This document shows, piece after piece, positions 55,504 through 64,000 of a DNA stretch of 64,000 nucleotides. The notes beneath the pieces are model-generated. The model did no database searches. It was not told the DNA's origin and saw only the letters and a program-made list of their open reading frames with translations. The translations under genes were made by a program, and so were the position numbers. Each line of letters opens with the position of its first letter. Within the stretch, counting starts at the first letter, position 1. The DNA comes from Nostoc sp. ATCC 53789 (GTDB taxonomy: Bacteria; Cyanobacteriota; Cyanobacteriia; Cyanobacteriales; Nostocaceae), in the NCBI RefSeq assembly GCF_009873495.1, contig NZ_CP046704.1, positions 186,001 to 250,000 on the forward strand. Reading direction: 5' to 3'.

Positions 55504-57210
55504 ATGAGCTACGCGATCGCGCGATTAAAAAAATTAAAGCGGGGTAATATATCAGGGAGTGCATCTCACACTGCACGAGAAAGAGAAACCCCGAATGCAG
55601 ATCCCACTCAAAAAAATATTCGGTTCATCGGTAGCCTCAACCCAGAGGAACGACTAGAGGATTTAGTCTTAGCCAAGATAGGGGACTCGGAGCAGAAGCG
55701 GAAGATTCGCACTGATGCGGTGTACTGCGTGGAGTTACTGTTGAGTGCATCGCCCAGTTATTTCCGTCCCGACTGCCCCACTCAAGCTGGTTACTATGAA
55801 CCCCAAAAGCTGGATAACTGGGTAGAAGCGACTCACCAGTGGTTAGCGGATGAATATGGCAATCGCATTGTCCGCGCCGAATTGCATTTAGATGAAGCCA
55901 CGCCCCATATTCACGCTTATTTTGTCCCCCTTGATGATCAAGGGCAATTGCGCTGTAATCATTTCTTTGACGGGCGGCAGAAGATCCAACAATTTCAGGA
56001 TTCGTACTACCAGACAATGCGGCTAATTGGACTAGAGCGGGGTATCAAGGGAAGTAGAGCGCAGCACCAGGACATCAAGGACTTTTACCGCATTGTGGAG
56101 GAGGGGCGCGATTTAGAAGTTGATGAGCTAAGTGCAGCGCAGTTGAAGGCTAAAGCTGCCGACCGAGACAGGGCGAATCAGCGTAAGGAAGAGATGGAAG
56201 CTACAGCCAAAGCTCTTGCACTTGACAATGAACAGTTACGGCGGCGGATAGAGCAATTGGAGCAAGATAATCAATCAATTAAAAAACTTACCGAATGGTC
56301 AACTGATTTAGCTTTGGATGATGTTGCTTGGGAGTTGGGGCTGTGGCGTAAAGGGAATGAATGGGTAGGAGGAAACCACATCATTAATATAGATGGCTCT
56401 AAATTTAGCGACCTTGCTTCCGGTTCTCATTTTGAAGGTAATGATGCAATTGATTTGGTGAAACACGTTAATCAATGCAACCAAACAACTGCGATCGCAT
56501 GGATCGGGGAGCGATTTGGTGAAGTCGGCGCAAAACGTGCAGCGATGGCTCATGCTCAAAAAGTTGCGGCGGACATTATCCAAACTCAACCAGTACCGCA
56601 ATTCACTCCACCGATTGAGGATAAAGCTAATTGGTCAGGTGTTGAACATTACCTAACTCAGAAACGAGGCATACCCTCTGATTGCGTACAAATGTTACAT
56701 AACCAAGGACTAGTTTATGCCGACTCAAAAGCAAATGTAGTGTTTGTGATGCGGGATCTCAACGGAAAGACCAAAGGAGCATTTTTAGAAGGGGCAGTTA
56801 ATAATTTCTCTGGTTATGAGTTAGGTACTGTTCGCCGTGATAGCTGGTTTTACTTTACTTTGGGGAAAAAGCCTAACGAACAAACTAGTACTGTCGTGCT
56901 GTCTTTTTCTCCCATTGATGCCATTTCAGTAGCCATGCTGGAATATCAGGTTAAAGGAATACCAGAAAACAGAACAGTTTACATGGCAGCAGATGACACT
57001 TCAAATTTACCTGTTGAAAGATTACGTAATGTGGCTCATGTACAGGTAGCTTTTAGTCAACCAACAGTGGCACGGGCTGTTAAAGAACTGCTGCCACACT
57101 CGACTCAACTCAAGTGCGAAAGTCGGGATTGGAATACGCAGTTAATCAATTTCTCCCATCAATTGCAACAACGGTACTCACAACAAAAACACGAGGAGTT
57201 AGAGCTATAG
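55504..57210 (+). CDS. MobV relaxase with primase-like C-terminal extension
   Basis: 568 residues from ATG 55504, chosen because MSYAIARLKKLKRGNISGSA is the family's standard start; an upstream GTG at 55462 adds 14 unrelated residues. The relaxase domain (1-200) has HTARERETPNADP and the metal motif HLDEATPHIH (128-137), the MobV/Pre signature. A coiled region follows, then a DUF3991/CHC2-like part (AWELGLWRKGNEWVGGNHII, FSDLASGSHFEGNDAIDLVK) and a Toprim-like part (VVLSFSPIDAISVAMLEYQV, NRTVYMAADDTS). The fusion lets one protein nick oriT and possibly prime the transferred strand. Confidence 0.9.
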   Translation: MSYAIARLKKLKRGNISGSASHTARERETPNADPTQKNIRFIGSLNPEERLEDLVLAKIGDSEQKRKIRTDAVYCVELLLSASPSYFRPDCPTQAGYYEPQKLDNWVEATHQWLADEYGNRIVRAELHLDEATPHIHAYFVPLDDQGQLRCNHFFDGRQKIQQFQDSYYQTMRLIGLERGIKGSRAQHQDIKDFYRIVEEGRDLEVDELSAAQLKAKAADRDRANQRKEEMEATAKALALDNEQLRRRIEQLEQDNQSIKKLTEWSTDLALDDVAWELGLWRKGNEWVGGNHIINIDGSKFSDLASGSHFEGNDAIDLVKHVNQCNQTTAIAWIGERFGEVGAKRAAMAHAQKVAADIIQTQPVPQFTPPIEDKANWSGVEHYLTQKRGIPSDCVQMLHNQGLVYADSKANVVFVMRDLNGKTKGAFLEGAVNNFSGYELGTVRRDSWFYFTLGKKPNEQTSTVVLSFSPIDAISVAMLEYQVKGIPENRTVYMAADDTSNLPVERLRNVAHVQVAFSQPTVARAVKELLPHSTQLKCESRDWNTQLINFSHQLQQRYSQQKHEELEL

Positions 57211-57222
57211 TTGCAAAAAAGT

Positions 57223-57266
57223 CAAGCTACTTTAGTACCGATTTTTTCAGTACCAAAGTAGCTAGT
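57223..57266. promoter_or_regulatory. Dyad element D2
   Basis: Left arm TCAAGCTACTTTAGTACCGA and right arm (complement ACTAGCTACTTTGGTACTGA) with a T-rich spacer, near-identical to D1 at 52697. It lies between the relaxase stop and the AAA+ gene start, where it may be an operator of the transfer operon. A partial relative (AGTACTTTTG and TTTAGTACTAAAGTG) lies at 59698-59733, before the VirB2-like gene. Confidence 0.7.
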
Positions 57267-57317
57267 AAAGAGTTTTAGCTATCAATAATATTGGGGTGAA
57301 ATTTAACTAAAGCCCTA

Positions 57318-58946
57318 ATGAATAATGAGTTAATTAAACAAATATTTGGATTAATTAAGCTTAACAATAAGCTGATTGCTGTCGAGTCTCCATTGCAAGA
57401 GAGGGTCAGGCTGCTCATCAATCTCGCCAGTGAATGCGAACAATACAATATTAACTGTTACCTGTGGACGCTGGAGGATGATGCGCTACAGCAGTTATCT
57501 ACTAATGAGGAGGGATTAAGTTTACAAAGAGTTGACCAGTATCAGGCGATCGCCAAGAATCGACGTGAACATTACTTTGAAATTCTGCGATTCTGGAAAA
57601 CTACCCATTTACAAGGGATTCTCATACTAGAGGGCATATTCCCTTGGCTGGGAGAGTCTACCACTGACCCCGATTTCTTTCTGACTTCCGAGTGGATTAA
57701 GTCAGCCCTCATTAACCTGAAGCTGTACAATTGCCATGCTAACAAAGCAGCGATTCTCTTAGGGTCAAACGCCACCGTGTCATCTGACATTGCCCCCGAA
57801 GTTCCTACCATTGTGCAACAATTGCCAGCTATAGAGGAAATAAGCAGTTACTTAGCTCAAGTATTACCTGATTACAGCCGCAGCGATATTCATGCGACGG
57901 CGAACGCCGGCTTAGGCATGTACTTGGCAGACATTGACTATGGAATTAGACAGGCGATTGTAAATCATGAAATTACACCGGATGAGTTAGTGTCTCAACT
58001 GTCCGCTTACAAAATTGACCTATTTAAGCGAATTTATAATATTCAATTTCTCCAACCTCCAAGCACTCCTATCGGGGGGCTGGAACTGATGCAGCAAGCG
58101 TTTAAAACTTATAAGCGCCTTCTATCCTCATTGGCTAAAGCTTACAATCTTCGTTTACCCAAGGGGATTTTATTAATCGGCCCACCGGGAACAGGAAAAT
58201 CTTACTCCGCTAAAGCAAGTTCTGCACAATTGGGGCTACCTCTGATTTCAGTAGAGTGGGGTAGTTTCCGCAGTTACGGTAATTTGGCTGAATATAAACT
58301 CAAGAGTTTACTCGCACTGGTAGACCGAATCAATCGTGTAATTTTATACCTTGATGACTTTGATAAGGGATTCGCCGGGGATGATGATTTATCTAAACGC
58401 CTCGCTGGTATGCTTTTGACCTGGATGCAAGAACGTACTAGTGAGGTTTTAATTATCGCTTCGGCTAACAATATTCAATGGCTACCACCAGAGCTAACCA
58501 GAAGTGGACGCTTTGACGAGATTTTTAAGGTGGATTTACCCAATTATGGAGAACGGCACGAAATATTCAAGATTCACTTAGCCCGTTTCGATCCTCGTTT
58601 CCGTGATCGGGGCGATGGCTACAGTGAACAAGAATGGAAAAGGTTACTCAAAGCCACGCAGCGATGTGTCGGTGCGGAGATTCAAGCCATTGTTGAACGT
58701 GCCGCCGTCTTTAGTTTCTGTCAAATGTTTGGTGATGATGTTGCACCAGCTAGCGAACTGCCATCACTTGAGATTACATTGTCGGCATTGTTGGCTGCAA
58801 GGCAGAGTATGAATCCTCTCGCCATCCGTGAAGCTGACCGAGTTGAAAGTATGCGTAACATTGCGGCTTTACATGGCCTTCCATCTAGTCCAATTGATTC
58901 TTCTATATATAGTCTCGGCAATGTTGATATTTTTGGTGAAACATGA
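57318..58946 (+). CDS. AAA+ ATPase, Ycf46-like
   Basis: 542 residues. An N-terminal alpha/beta domain (1-200) precedes the AAA module: Walker A GILLIGPPGTGKSYSAKASS near 284, Walker B VILYLDDFDKGFAGDD near 339 with Asp in place of the usual Glu, sensor 1 IIASANNIQWLPPEL, and the arginine finger SGRFDEIF. This matches the Ycf46 group, conserved in cyanobacteria and plastids. On this plasmid it starts the operon leading into the transfer genes and may remodel a transfer or partition complex. Its stop overlaps the next start (ATGA). No strong ribosome site. Confidence 0.88.
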   Translation: MNNELIKQIFGLIKLNNKLIAVESPLQERVRLLINLASECEQYNINCYLWTLEDDALQQLSTNEEGLSLQRVDQYQAIAKNRREHYFEILRFWKTTHLQGILILEGIFPWLGESTTDPDFFLTSEWIKSALINLKLYNCHANKAAILLGSNATVSSDIAPEVPTIVQQLPAIEEISSYLAQVLPDYSRSDIHATANAGLGMYLADIDYGIRQAIVNHEITPDELVSQLSAYKIDLFKRIYNIQFLQPPSTPIGGLELMQQAFKTYKRLLSSLAKAYNLRLPKGILLIGPPGTGKSYSAKASSAQLGLPLISVEWGSFRSYGNLAEYKLKSLLALVDRINRVILYLDDFDKGFAGDDDLSKRLAGMLLTWMQERTSEVLIIASANNIQWLPPELTRSGRFDEIFKVDLPNYGERHEIFKIHLARFDPRFRDRGDGYSEQEWKRLLKATQRCVGAEIQAIVERAAVFSFCQMFGDDVAPASELPSLEITLSALLAARQSMNPLAIREADRVESMRNIAALHGLPSSPIDSSIYSLGNVDIFGET

Positions 58947-59518
58947 AAACTTTAAAAATTAATTCTGAAAAGGATTTATACGTTGCTGCCTTCAACTTAC
59001 TGAACATACTAGGCCCTGTCGCTGGAGTATCAATTATCATCGGCACTGTGGCGATTGGTTACGTCCAAACTCGTCCCCAGGATTTACCAGCTACGCACAT
59101 TCTTACTCTTGGCAAGCGCACATTTAACTTGGAAGCCGCTTCTACACCAGAGCAATTAGAGAAAGGGCTGAAATTTCGAGCATCTTTAAACGGTGATCAT
59201 GGAATGTTATTCAATTTGGGAGGAGAAATTCACAACGTGCCTTTCTGGATGTACAAGGTAAATTTTCCATTAGACATCTTTTATCTTAAGGACAATGTGG
59301 TGACAACTGCGGTTTACAATGCCCAACCGTGCTACAAAACCCCTTGCCCCATCTACAAGGGGAAAGTTGCCAATCAAGTGCTAGAGCTAGCAACAGGCGC
59401 TGCCAATATCAAGGTTGGCGACAGGCTTAACATCCAACCCTTATCATCAGCCAAAGAATTATATCGATTGCGATCAGGCTGTCATGGCAATTTGCCAAAA
59501 ACGTGTGTATTGCATTAA
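58943..59518 (+). CDS. DUF192 family protein, membrane-anchored
   Basis: 191 residues. One N-terminal hydrophobic helix (ILGPVAGVSIIIGTVAIGYV) anchors a periplasmic or thylakoid-lumen DUF192 domain: GLKFRASLNGDHGMLFNLGG, VPFWMYKVNFPLDIFYLKDN, ELATGAANIKVGDRLNI. The family has a small beta-barrel fold of unknown role. Four cysteines (QPCYKTPCP and the last two) could form disulfides outside the membrane. It overlaps the AAA+ gene by ATGA. Confidence 0.85.
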   Translation: MKTLKINSEKDLYVAAFNLLNILGPVAGVSIIIGTVAIGYVQTRPQDLPATHILTLGKRTFNLEAASTPEQLEKGLKFRASLNGDHGMLFNLGGEIHNVPFWMYKVNFPLDIFYLKDNVVTTAVYNAQPCYKTPCPIYKGKVANQVLELATGAANIKVGDRLNIQPLSSAKELYRLRSGCHGNLPKTCVLH

Positions 59519-59801
59519 ACAGGCTTTAACACACAAAACCAAGCAAAAGTCAATCTCCACATTTCTACCTTACTGAGCTAATTACAAAATTATTTATACT
59601 AATAAATAATTGCAGGGATTATATGTCAAGCAAAAAGCTTGCTAATACTATAATTGATTTCTAAATACTTAGAGAATGAATGTTAGCAATATTATACTAG
59701 TACTTTTGTGCTATTTTTTTTTAGTACTAAAGTGTCTCCATCTTGAAGCTGACTTATTTAAGAATGTGCGTATTCCTCATCCAATCGTTCAGGAGAACGA
59801 G

Positions 59802-60392
59802 ATGCGTACTGACTACGAATATCTAGAAAGTTTTTCCGCTTCGGCAACAGCAACCCTCTCACCTTCTCCAAAGAATGACAGGGCGACAAAAAGCACACTT
59901 ACACTCATGGGTGTGACTGGTGTGTTGATGATAGCAGAGATGTCCGTCCACAATATATTGATGGGTGGATTTATGATTGCGTCCGCCATCGTCATTGCCT
60001 TGCCGAAACAGTCACAAGCATTATTTACTAACTTCGATAAACTACAACGAAAGTATGGAGTTAATCTCTATGCTGTGTTGTTTGCGCTGTTAGCAGTAAT
60101 ATGTCTAATTGATTTTGCGGCGGCTCCAGCTAATGCTCAGTTTTTCAATAATGCTCAAACTTGGATGACCACCACTTTTGGTAATGCCGGTAATGGACAA
60201 ACATCAGGAGTTATCGAACTTTTTTTCAATGTATTGAGAGCTTTGTTCCTATTATATGTTGGGATCAGTCTAGTTCAGATTATTCAATCTACCCGCAATG
60301 ATGAAGATTGGCAGTCTTTGGCTAGAACTCCATTAATCATAGTCATGGCAGTTTTTGTTGGAGATTTAATTACTGGTTTGATTGTTCAGTAA
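59802..60392 (+). CDS. VirB2/TrbC-like pilin candidate
   Basis: 196 residues from ATG 59802, with AGGAG 6 bases upstream; the frame is open back to 59676 but that region has no ribosome site. Two or three hydrophobic helices: STLTLMGVTGVLMIAEMSVH, NILMGGFMIASAIVIALP, then NLYAVLFALLAVICLIDF before AAPANAQFFNNAQTW, a possible signal-peptidase site (ANA-Q), and two further helices (VLRALFLLYVGISLVQII, LIIVMAVFVGDLITGLIV). The last part has VirB2/TrbC prepilin topology. The position before VirB3- and VirB4-like genes supports the call. Confidence 0.65.
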   Translation: MRTDYEYLESFSASATATLSPSPKNDRATKSTLTLMGVTGVLMIAEMSVHNILMGGFMIASAIVIALPKQSQALFTNFDKLQRKYGVNLYAVLFALLAVICLIDFAAAPANAQFFNNAQTWMTTTFGNAGNGQTSGVIELFFNVLRALFLLYVGISLVQIIQSTRNDEDWQSLARTPLIIVMAVFVGDLITGLIVQ

Positions 60393-60470
60393 AAATTTTT
60401 TACAGGTTATCAGTTATTGATAAATATGCATTTGAATTAATAGCTGATAACTTTTTATTAAATCATAAAT

Positions 60471-60764
60471 ATGTCAGAGAAACATGATTTTCGGACAGTA
60501 AATCGGATTTTAGGAGAAAGACCAAGACTAGGGCCATTCCCTGCCGACCAAATATTTGCCTGGACATTAATAGCAGTAGTCAATGTTTTTCTGTTCAATT
60601 ATCTACTGAAAACAAGTTGGTTAGGCACAGGATTAAGTATTGCTTGGGGATGGGCAACATGGTGGACAATTTCTACAAACAAGGACTTTTTCGGTAAGTT
60701 CGTCAGCGTCCCTCGGATTAATAGGGGATATATGAGACATAAACCAATTCGCAATTGGCAATAG
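60471..60764 (+). CDS. VirB3-like protein
   Basis: 97 residues. Two neighbouring hydrophobic segments (QIFAWTLIAVVNVFLFNYLL, GTGLSIAWGWATWWTIST) after a short polar N-terminus and a basic C-terminal tail (VPRINRGYMRHKPIRNWQ). Size, topology and the place directly before the VirB4 homologue match VirB3 of type IV secretion systems. No closer motif is available. Confidence 0.7.
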   Translation: MSEKHDFRTVNRILGERPRLGPFPADQIFAWTLIAVVNVFLFNYLLKTSWLGTGLSIAWGWATWWTISTNKDFFGKFVSVPRINRGYMRHKPIRNWQ

Positions 60765-60828
60765 AGCCTCCGGCACGCTCCGCGAACGCAATTTTGAAGA
60801 TAATTAAATTTCAGTGATTGGTAAAGTT

Positions 60829-63648
60829 ATGGCAAAATCTTCTAAGAAAGTTAAAGATAAATTAGGTAAAGTCGCATTAGAAAATGAGCAGATTAGTGTT
60901 GTCAAAATGCTCACTCCCTTTGAAGATATTATCCACTTAGCGGGCATTTGCGACCTAAATTTAGGAGGTAGGCAGGGCGTAGGCGCATTAATTCTCAAAA
61001 AAGGTGAAAATATTCAAATCAAATTCTGCTTTGATTGTTTAGGGATTCATCCGAATTTAGAATCATCGCAAATGCTGCCGATGTTTGAGGGGATAGAAGC
61101 GGGGCTAAAAGAAATTCCCGAAGGGGAAAACTTAACAATACATTTAGGTTCTTTTACGTCTGATTATCACCGACAAGAAGAACTGTCCAAGCTAGAGAGT
61201 AATTGTCAGATTGACCAATTAAAATTGTTAATACGTAGTGAAAGATTAAGGACTAAAAAACTAACGGAAAGTGGAGCTAGGAAGAATAAGTTTTTGAGAC
61301 TCTGGTGTACTTACACTGTTATTGATGAGGATGAACGGTCTAAGGATTTTATAGAATCTCTGATTAGAAAATTAGAAAAGGGTTGGTTTCGCTTTACAGG
61401 TGAAATTCACGCCCATAACAATATTAGAATTGAAAATATTCTGCAAAATTCATTTAACGATGGATTTTTACAGTGGTCAGCTATCCTGGGCAACAAGATG
61501 AAGTTGGGGATTAGGGTTTTAAGTGCTGAAGAAATTTGGTCAACAATTTGGCAACAGCTTAATCGCTCTACTGCCCCGGCAATCCCTAATCCATTAAAAA
61601 TTGACCCAATAGATGGAATAGTAGAAACTCAGACGAGCGATTTTCACATCCGCCACCAGATGTTAGAGAATGAGGAGTCTGTGCCATTTTTCGATAGAAA
61701 ATGGGTAAAACTACAAAATAAATATATTGGGGCGCTCAACTTCAGCCAAAAGCCAGGGGGATGGTATGACGAACAAGCCCAACTGCGATATCTATGGGAA
61801 TTAATCTCTAGAGATAGTATTTCTGATACAGAAATTATTTGTCAGCTAACAAAGGCAAATCAAGCTATTTCTAAAACAAATCTTCAACGCATTACCAAAC
61901 AATCAATTACCAGCACTTCTTTATCTACAGATAAAGGAAATATTGATGTCAAATCGGGGATGAATATTGAAGAAGCGGTAGAGGCGCAGAAGACAATATA
62001 TAAAGGTAGTGTAGTAGTGCATACCGCAGTTGTTTTTCTCGTCCACCGCCCAACCCCACGGGAATTAGACGAAGCTTGCCGCTACCTTGCCAGCTATTTC
62101 TTGCGTCCGGCGGTAGTTGACCGAGAAATAGAATACGCTTGGAAACTATGGTTGCAGTGTTGCCCATTTGTTTGGGAACCACTATTAACCAAGCCTTTTA
62201 ACCGCCGACTGCCATATTTTAGTTCGGAAGCACCAGGGCTGATGCCATTGATCAGGACTGCCACAGGCGATCGCAGTGGGTTTGAGTTGATTGCAGAAGA
62301 AGGCGGCACACCAGTACATTTAGACTTGTACCAAAACCACAAGAATTTGGCAGTCTTCGGCGCAACTCGTTCAGGTAAATCTGTACTGGTGGCAGGTATT
62401 CTTACCCCGGCACTAGCACAAGATATTCCGGTGGTGGCGCTAGACTATCCCAAACCAGATGGTACTTCTACATTCACCGACTACACAAATCTACTGGGTG
62501 AAGATGGGGCATACTTTGACATCTCCAAAGAATCAAACAATCTTTTTGAACTACCTGATTTGCGCTCTTTGGATGCAGAACTGAGAAATGAGCGATTGAA
62601 CGATTTTAAGGAATTTCTGAAATCAGTGCTGATGACAATGGTGATAGGGACGAGCATGATTGGTGTCAGCCCAACGATTACCACCAATATTGAGTCAATC
62701 ATTGCTTTAGCTTTAAAAACATTTTTTAATGATGATGAAATTAAATCACGCTACAAGTCAGCAATACAAAATGGATTTGGAACTCAATATTGGAACGAGA
62801 CTCCGACACTCAAAGATTTTTATAATTTTTGTTCTCCAGCTTTCATACAATTAGATTCTATTGCTAGTAAGAGTCAAGAGATTTCCGAAGCCTTAGAGCA
62901 AATCAGGCTGAGAATAAATTATTGGTTGAGTACCAGGGTAGGGCAATCCATCTCACGCCCATCCAGTTTTAGAACTAATGCCAAATTGTTAGTATTCGCT
63001 TTACGTAATTTATCGAGTGAAGCTGATGCTGCCATACTCGCTCTTAGTGCATACTCTGCTGCATTACGTCGCGCATTATCATCAAAAGCTTCGATATTCT
63101 TCCTTGATGAAGCACCAATTTTATTCCAATTTGATGCTATCGCCTCGTTAATTGGGCGATTGTGTGCCAATGGTGCGAAGTCTGGTATCCGCGTTATTAT
63201 TTCTGCCCAAGAACCAGAGACTATATATCAGAGCGCATCTGCACAGAAGATATTTGCCAATATCACTACACGTTTAGTAGGCAGGATTCAATCATCAGCC
63301 GTTGACCCGTTTATTGTTCGCTTTAAATATCCAACCGAAATCATCAGGGTCAATAGTACAGAAGCTTTTTATCCAAAAAAGTCGGGGATTTACTCTCAGT
63401 GGTTGCTTGATAATAACGGCAAGCTAACTTTCTGTCGCTATTATCCCGCTTACTGTTTATTAGCCTCAGTTGCTAATAATCCCGATGAGCAAGAATTACG
63501 CAGTTTGTTTCTCAAATACTATCAAGATAATCCTCTGCTTGGGTTAGTCAAATTTAGTGAGGATTATATCAGAATGATTCGGGGGGAAGAGTTATCAGAC
63601 TTGGCTAAACATTTGATTTCCCGCTCCAATATCAAACAGGTTGCCTAA
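60829..63648 (+). CDS. VirB4/TraC-like type IV secretion ATPase
   Basis: 939 residues from ATG 60829 (a GTG at 60814 is an alternative). The C-terminal RecA-like domain has Walker A NLAVFGATRSGKSVLVAGIL near 509 and Walker B SIFFLDEAPILFQFD near 754, then VIISAQEPETIYQSAS and NITTRLVGRIQ. The N-terminal 450 residues resemble VirB4 N-domains only loosely. The ATPase powers pilus assembly and DNA transfer at the inner membrane. It lies after the VirB2- and VirB3-like genes and is followed by a secreted protein gene after two bases. Confidence 0.9.
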   Translation: MAKSSKKVKDKLGKVALENEQISVVKMLTPFEDIIHLAGICDLNLGGRQGVGALILKKGENIQIKFCFDCLGIHPNLESSQMLPMFEGIEAGLKEIPEGENLTIHLGSFTSDYHRQEELSKLESNCQIDQLKLLIRSERLRTKKLTESGARKNKFLRLWCTYTVIDEDERSKDFIESLIRKLEKGWFRFTGEIHAHNNIRIENILQNSFNDGFLQWSAILGNKMKLGIRVLSAEEIWSTIWQQLNRSTAPAIPNPLKIDPIDGIVETQTSDFHIRHQMLENEESVPFFDRKWVKLQNKYIGALNFSQKPGGWYDEQAQLRYLWELISRDSISDTEIICQLTKANQAISKTNLQRITKQSITSTSLSTDKGNIDVKSGMNIEEAVEAQKTIYKGSVVVHTAVVFLVHRPTPRELDEACRYLASYFLRPAVVDREIEYAWKLWLQCCPFVWEPLLTKPFNRRLPYFSSEAPGLMPLIRTATGDRSGFELIAEEGGTPVHLDLYQNHKNLAVFGATRSGKSVLVAGILTPALAQDIPVVALDYPKPDGTSTFTDYTNLLGEDGAYFDISKESNNLFELPDLRSLDAELRNERLNDFKEFLKSVLMTMVIGTSMIGVSPTITTNIESIIALALKTFFNDDEIKSRYKSAIQNGFGTQYWNETPTLKDFYNFCSPAFIQLDSIASKSQEISEALEQIRLRINYWLSTRVGQSISRPSSFRTNAKLLVFALRNLSSEADAAILALSAYSAALRRALSSKASIFFLDEAPILFQFDAIASLIGRLCANGAKSGIRVIISAQEPETIYQSASAQKIFANITTRLVGRIQSSAVDPFIVRFKYPTEIIRVNSTEAFYPKKSGIYSQWLLDNNGKLTFCRYYPAYCLLASVANNPDEQELRSLFLKYYQDNPLLGLVKFSEDYIRMIRGEELSDLAKHLISRSNIKQVA

Positions 63649-63649
63649 T

Positions 63650-64000
63650 ATGAAACCAATCATGAAGAAATTGACTATTGGTGCGATAGCTGCTGCTACT
63701 TTTGGCAGTTTACTTATTGCTGCACCTAGCTATGGCATCAGCATTAACGATTTTTTTAGTTCTATTGTTTCGGATCTTCAAAGTGAAGTTGGTGAAATTC
63801 AAACCTGGGCATCTGATGAGATTAACAGTGCTTGGGCTGACATCAAAGAAAACGCTAATGCGGCAATTGATAGTTCTATCGGACAATTGGGTGCGCCTGA
63901 CCCAATTGCTTCGGCTGATCAATTGAAGGATTCACTTAAGGACGATTATTCTTATCCTGTCGCCCAAGAAAAAGCACAGAAGCTCTCACGTGACCTAGCT
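63650..64000 (+). CDS. Secreted VirB5/TrbJ-like protein, 3' end beyond window
   Basis: 117 codons open to the right edge. Start ATG lies two bases after the VirB4 stop. The N-terminus (MKPIMKKLTIGAIAAATFGS then LLIAAPSYG) is a classic signal peptide with a cleavage site after SYG. The mature part (INDFFSSIVSDLQSEVGEIQ, AWADIKENANAAIDSSIGQL) is helical and acidic, as in VirB5/TrbJ-type secreted T4SS components. Assignment rests on position and signal peptide. Confidence 0.6.
   Translation, partial: MKPIMKKLTIGAIAAATFGSLLIAAPSYGISINDFFSSIVSDLQSEVGEIQTWASDEINSAWADIKENANAAIDSSIGQLGAPDPIASADQLKDSLKDDYSYPVAQEKAQKLSRDLA

Overview
The window looks like part of a large conjugative plasmid, or a plasmid-like chromosomal region, of a filamentous cyanobacterium of the Nostoc/Anabaena type. 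HIP1 octamers (GCGATCGC) occur throughout, there is a cyanobacterial Ser/Thr-kinase/histidine-kinase giant, a group 2 sigma factor and a MobV relaxase, and debris of typical cyanobacterial genes is scattered about. No rRNA, intact tRNA or CRISPR array was seen.

Layout. (1) 1-9.6 kb is a minus-strand set of small-molecule redox genes: nitronate monooxygenase (cut by the edge), NmrA-like reductase, Tat-exported thioredoxin-like protein, a nitrilase remnant, VOC protein, GMC oxidoreductase, NIPSNAP, two SDRs and a DsbA-like protein. It contains two tRNA-3'-half-like repeats and a 186-bp MITE with an 11-bp target duplication. (2) 9.8-16.4 kb is a NarL-type response regulator translationally coupled to a 1987-residue hybrid kinase. 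(3) 16.7-29.8 kb is a mobile, decaying zone: two inverted copies of one insertion sequence whose transposase needs a -1 frameshift at A8, iterons of exactly 38-bp period, several gene remnants, pyrC, and a gene cut in two by the intact IS copy. (4) 30-43 kb carries plasmid maintenance and DNA metabolism: zinc-ribbon protein, sigma factor, RecD2, ParA-ParB, a parC-like 11-bp iteron array with ParM and a ParR candidate, and a SNF2 helicase with a SWIM protein. (5) 43-46 kb has small genes and remnants. (6) 46.1-51.3 kb is a single 1729-residue gene whose first 700 residues carry the ordered motifs of two-barrel RNA polymerases (the eukaryotic RdRP/YonO group, and beta' of cellular RNAP). This is the most unusual gene in the window. 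(7) 51.3-55.1 kb holds small plasmid genes and a second actin-like ATPase with its partner. (8) 55.4-64 kb is the transfer region: candidate oriT, MobV relaxase fused to a primase-like tail, AAA+ ATPase, DUF192 protein, then VirB2-, VirB3-, VirB4-like proteins and a secreted protein at the right edge.

Together these give mobilisation and mating-pair formation (55-64 kb), three independent segregation modules (ParAB, ParMR, and a second actin-like pair), and possibly plasmid-encoded transcription functions (group 2 sigma factor and polymerase-like giant). A redox cargo region and an IS/MITE-rich decay zone complete it. All functions are inferred from motifs read by eye; no database search was run.
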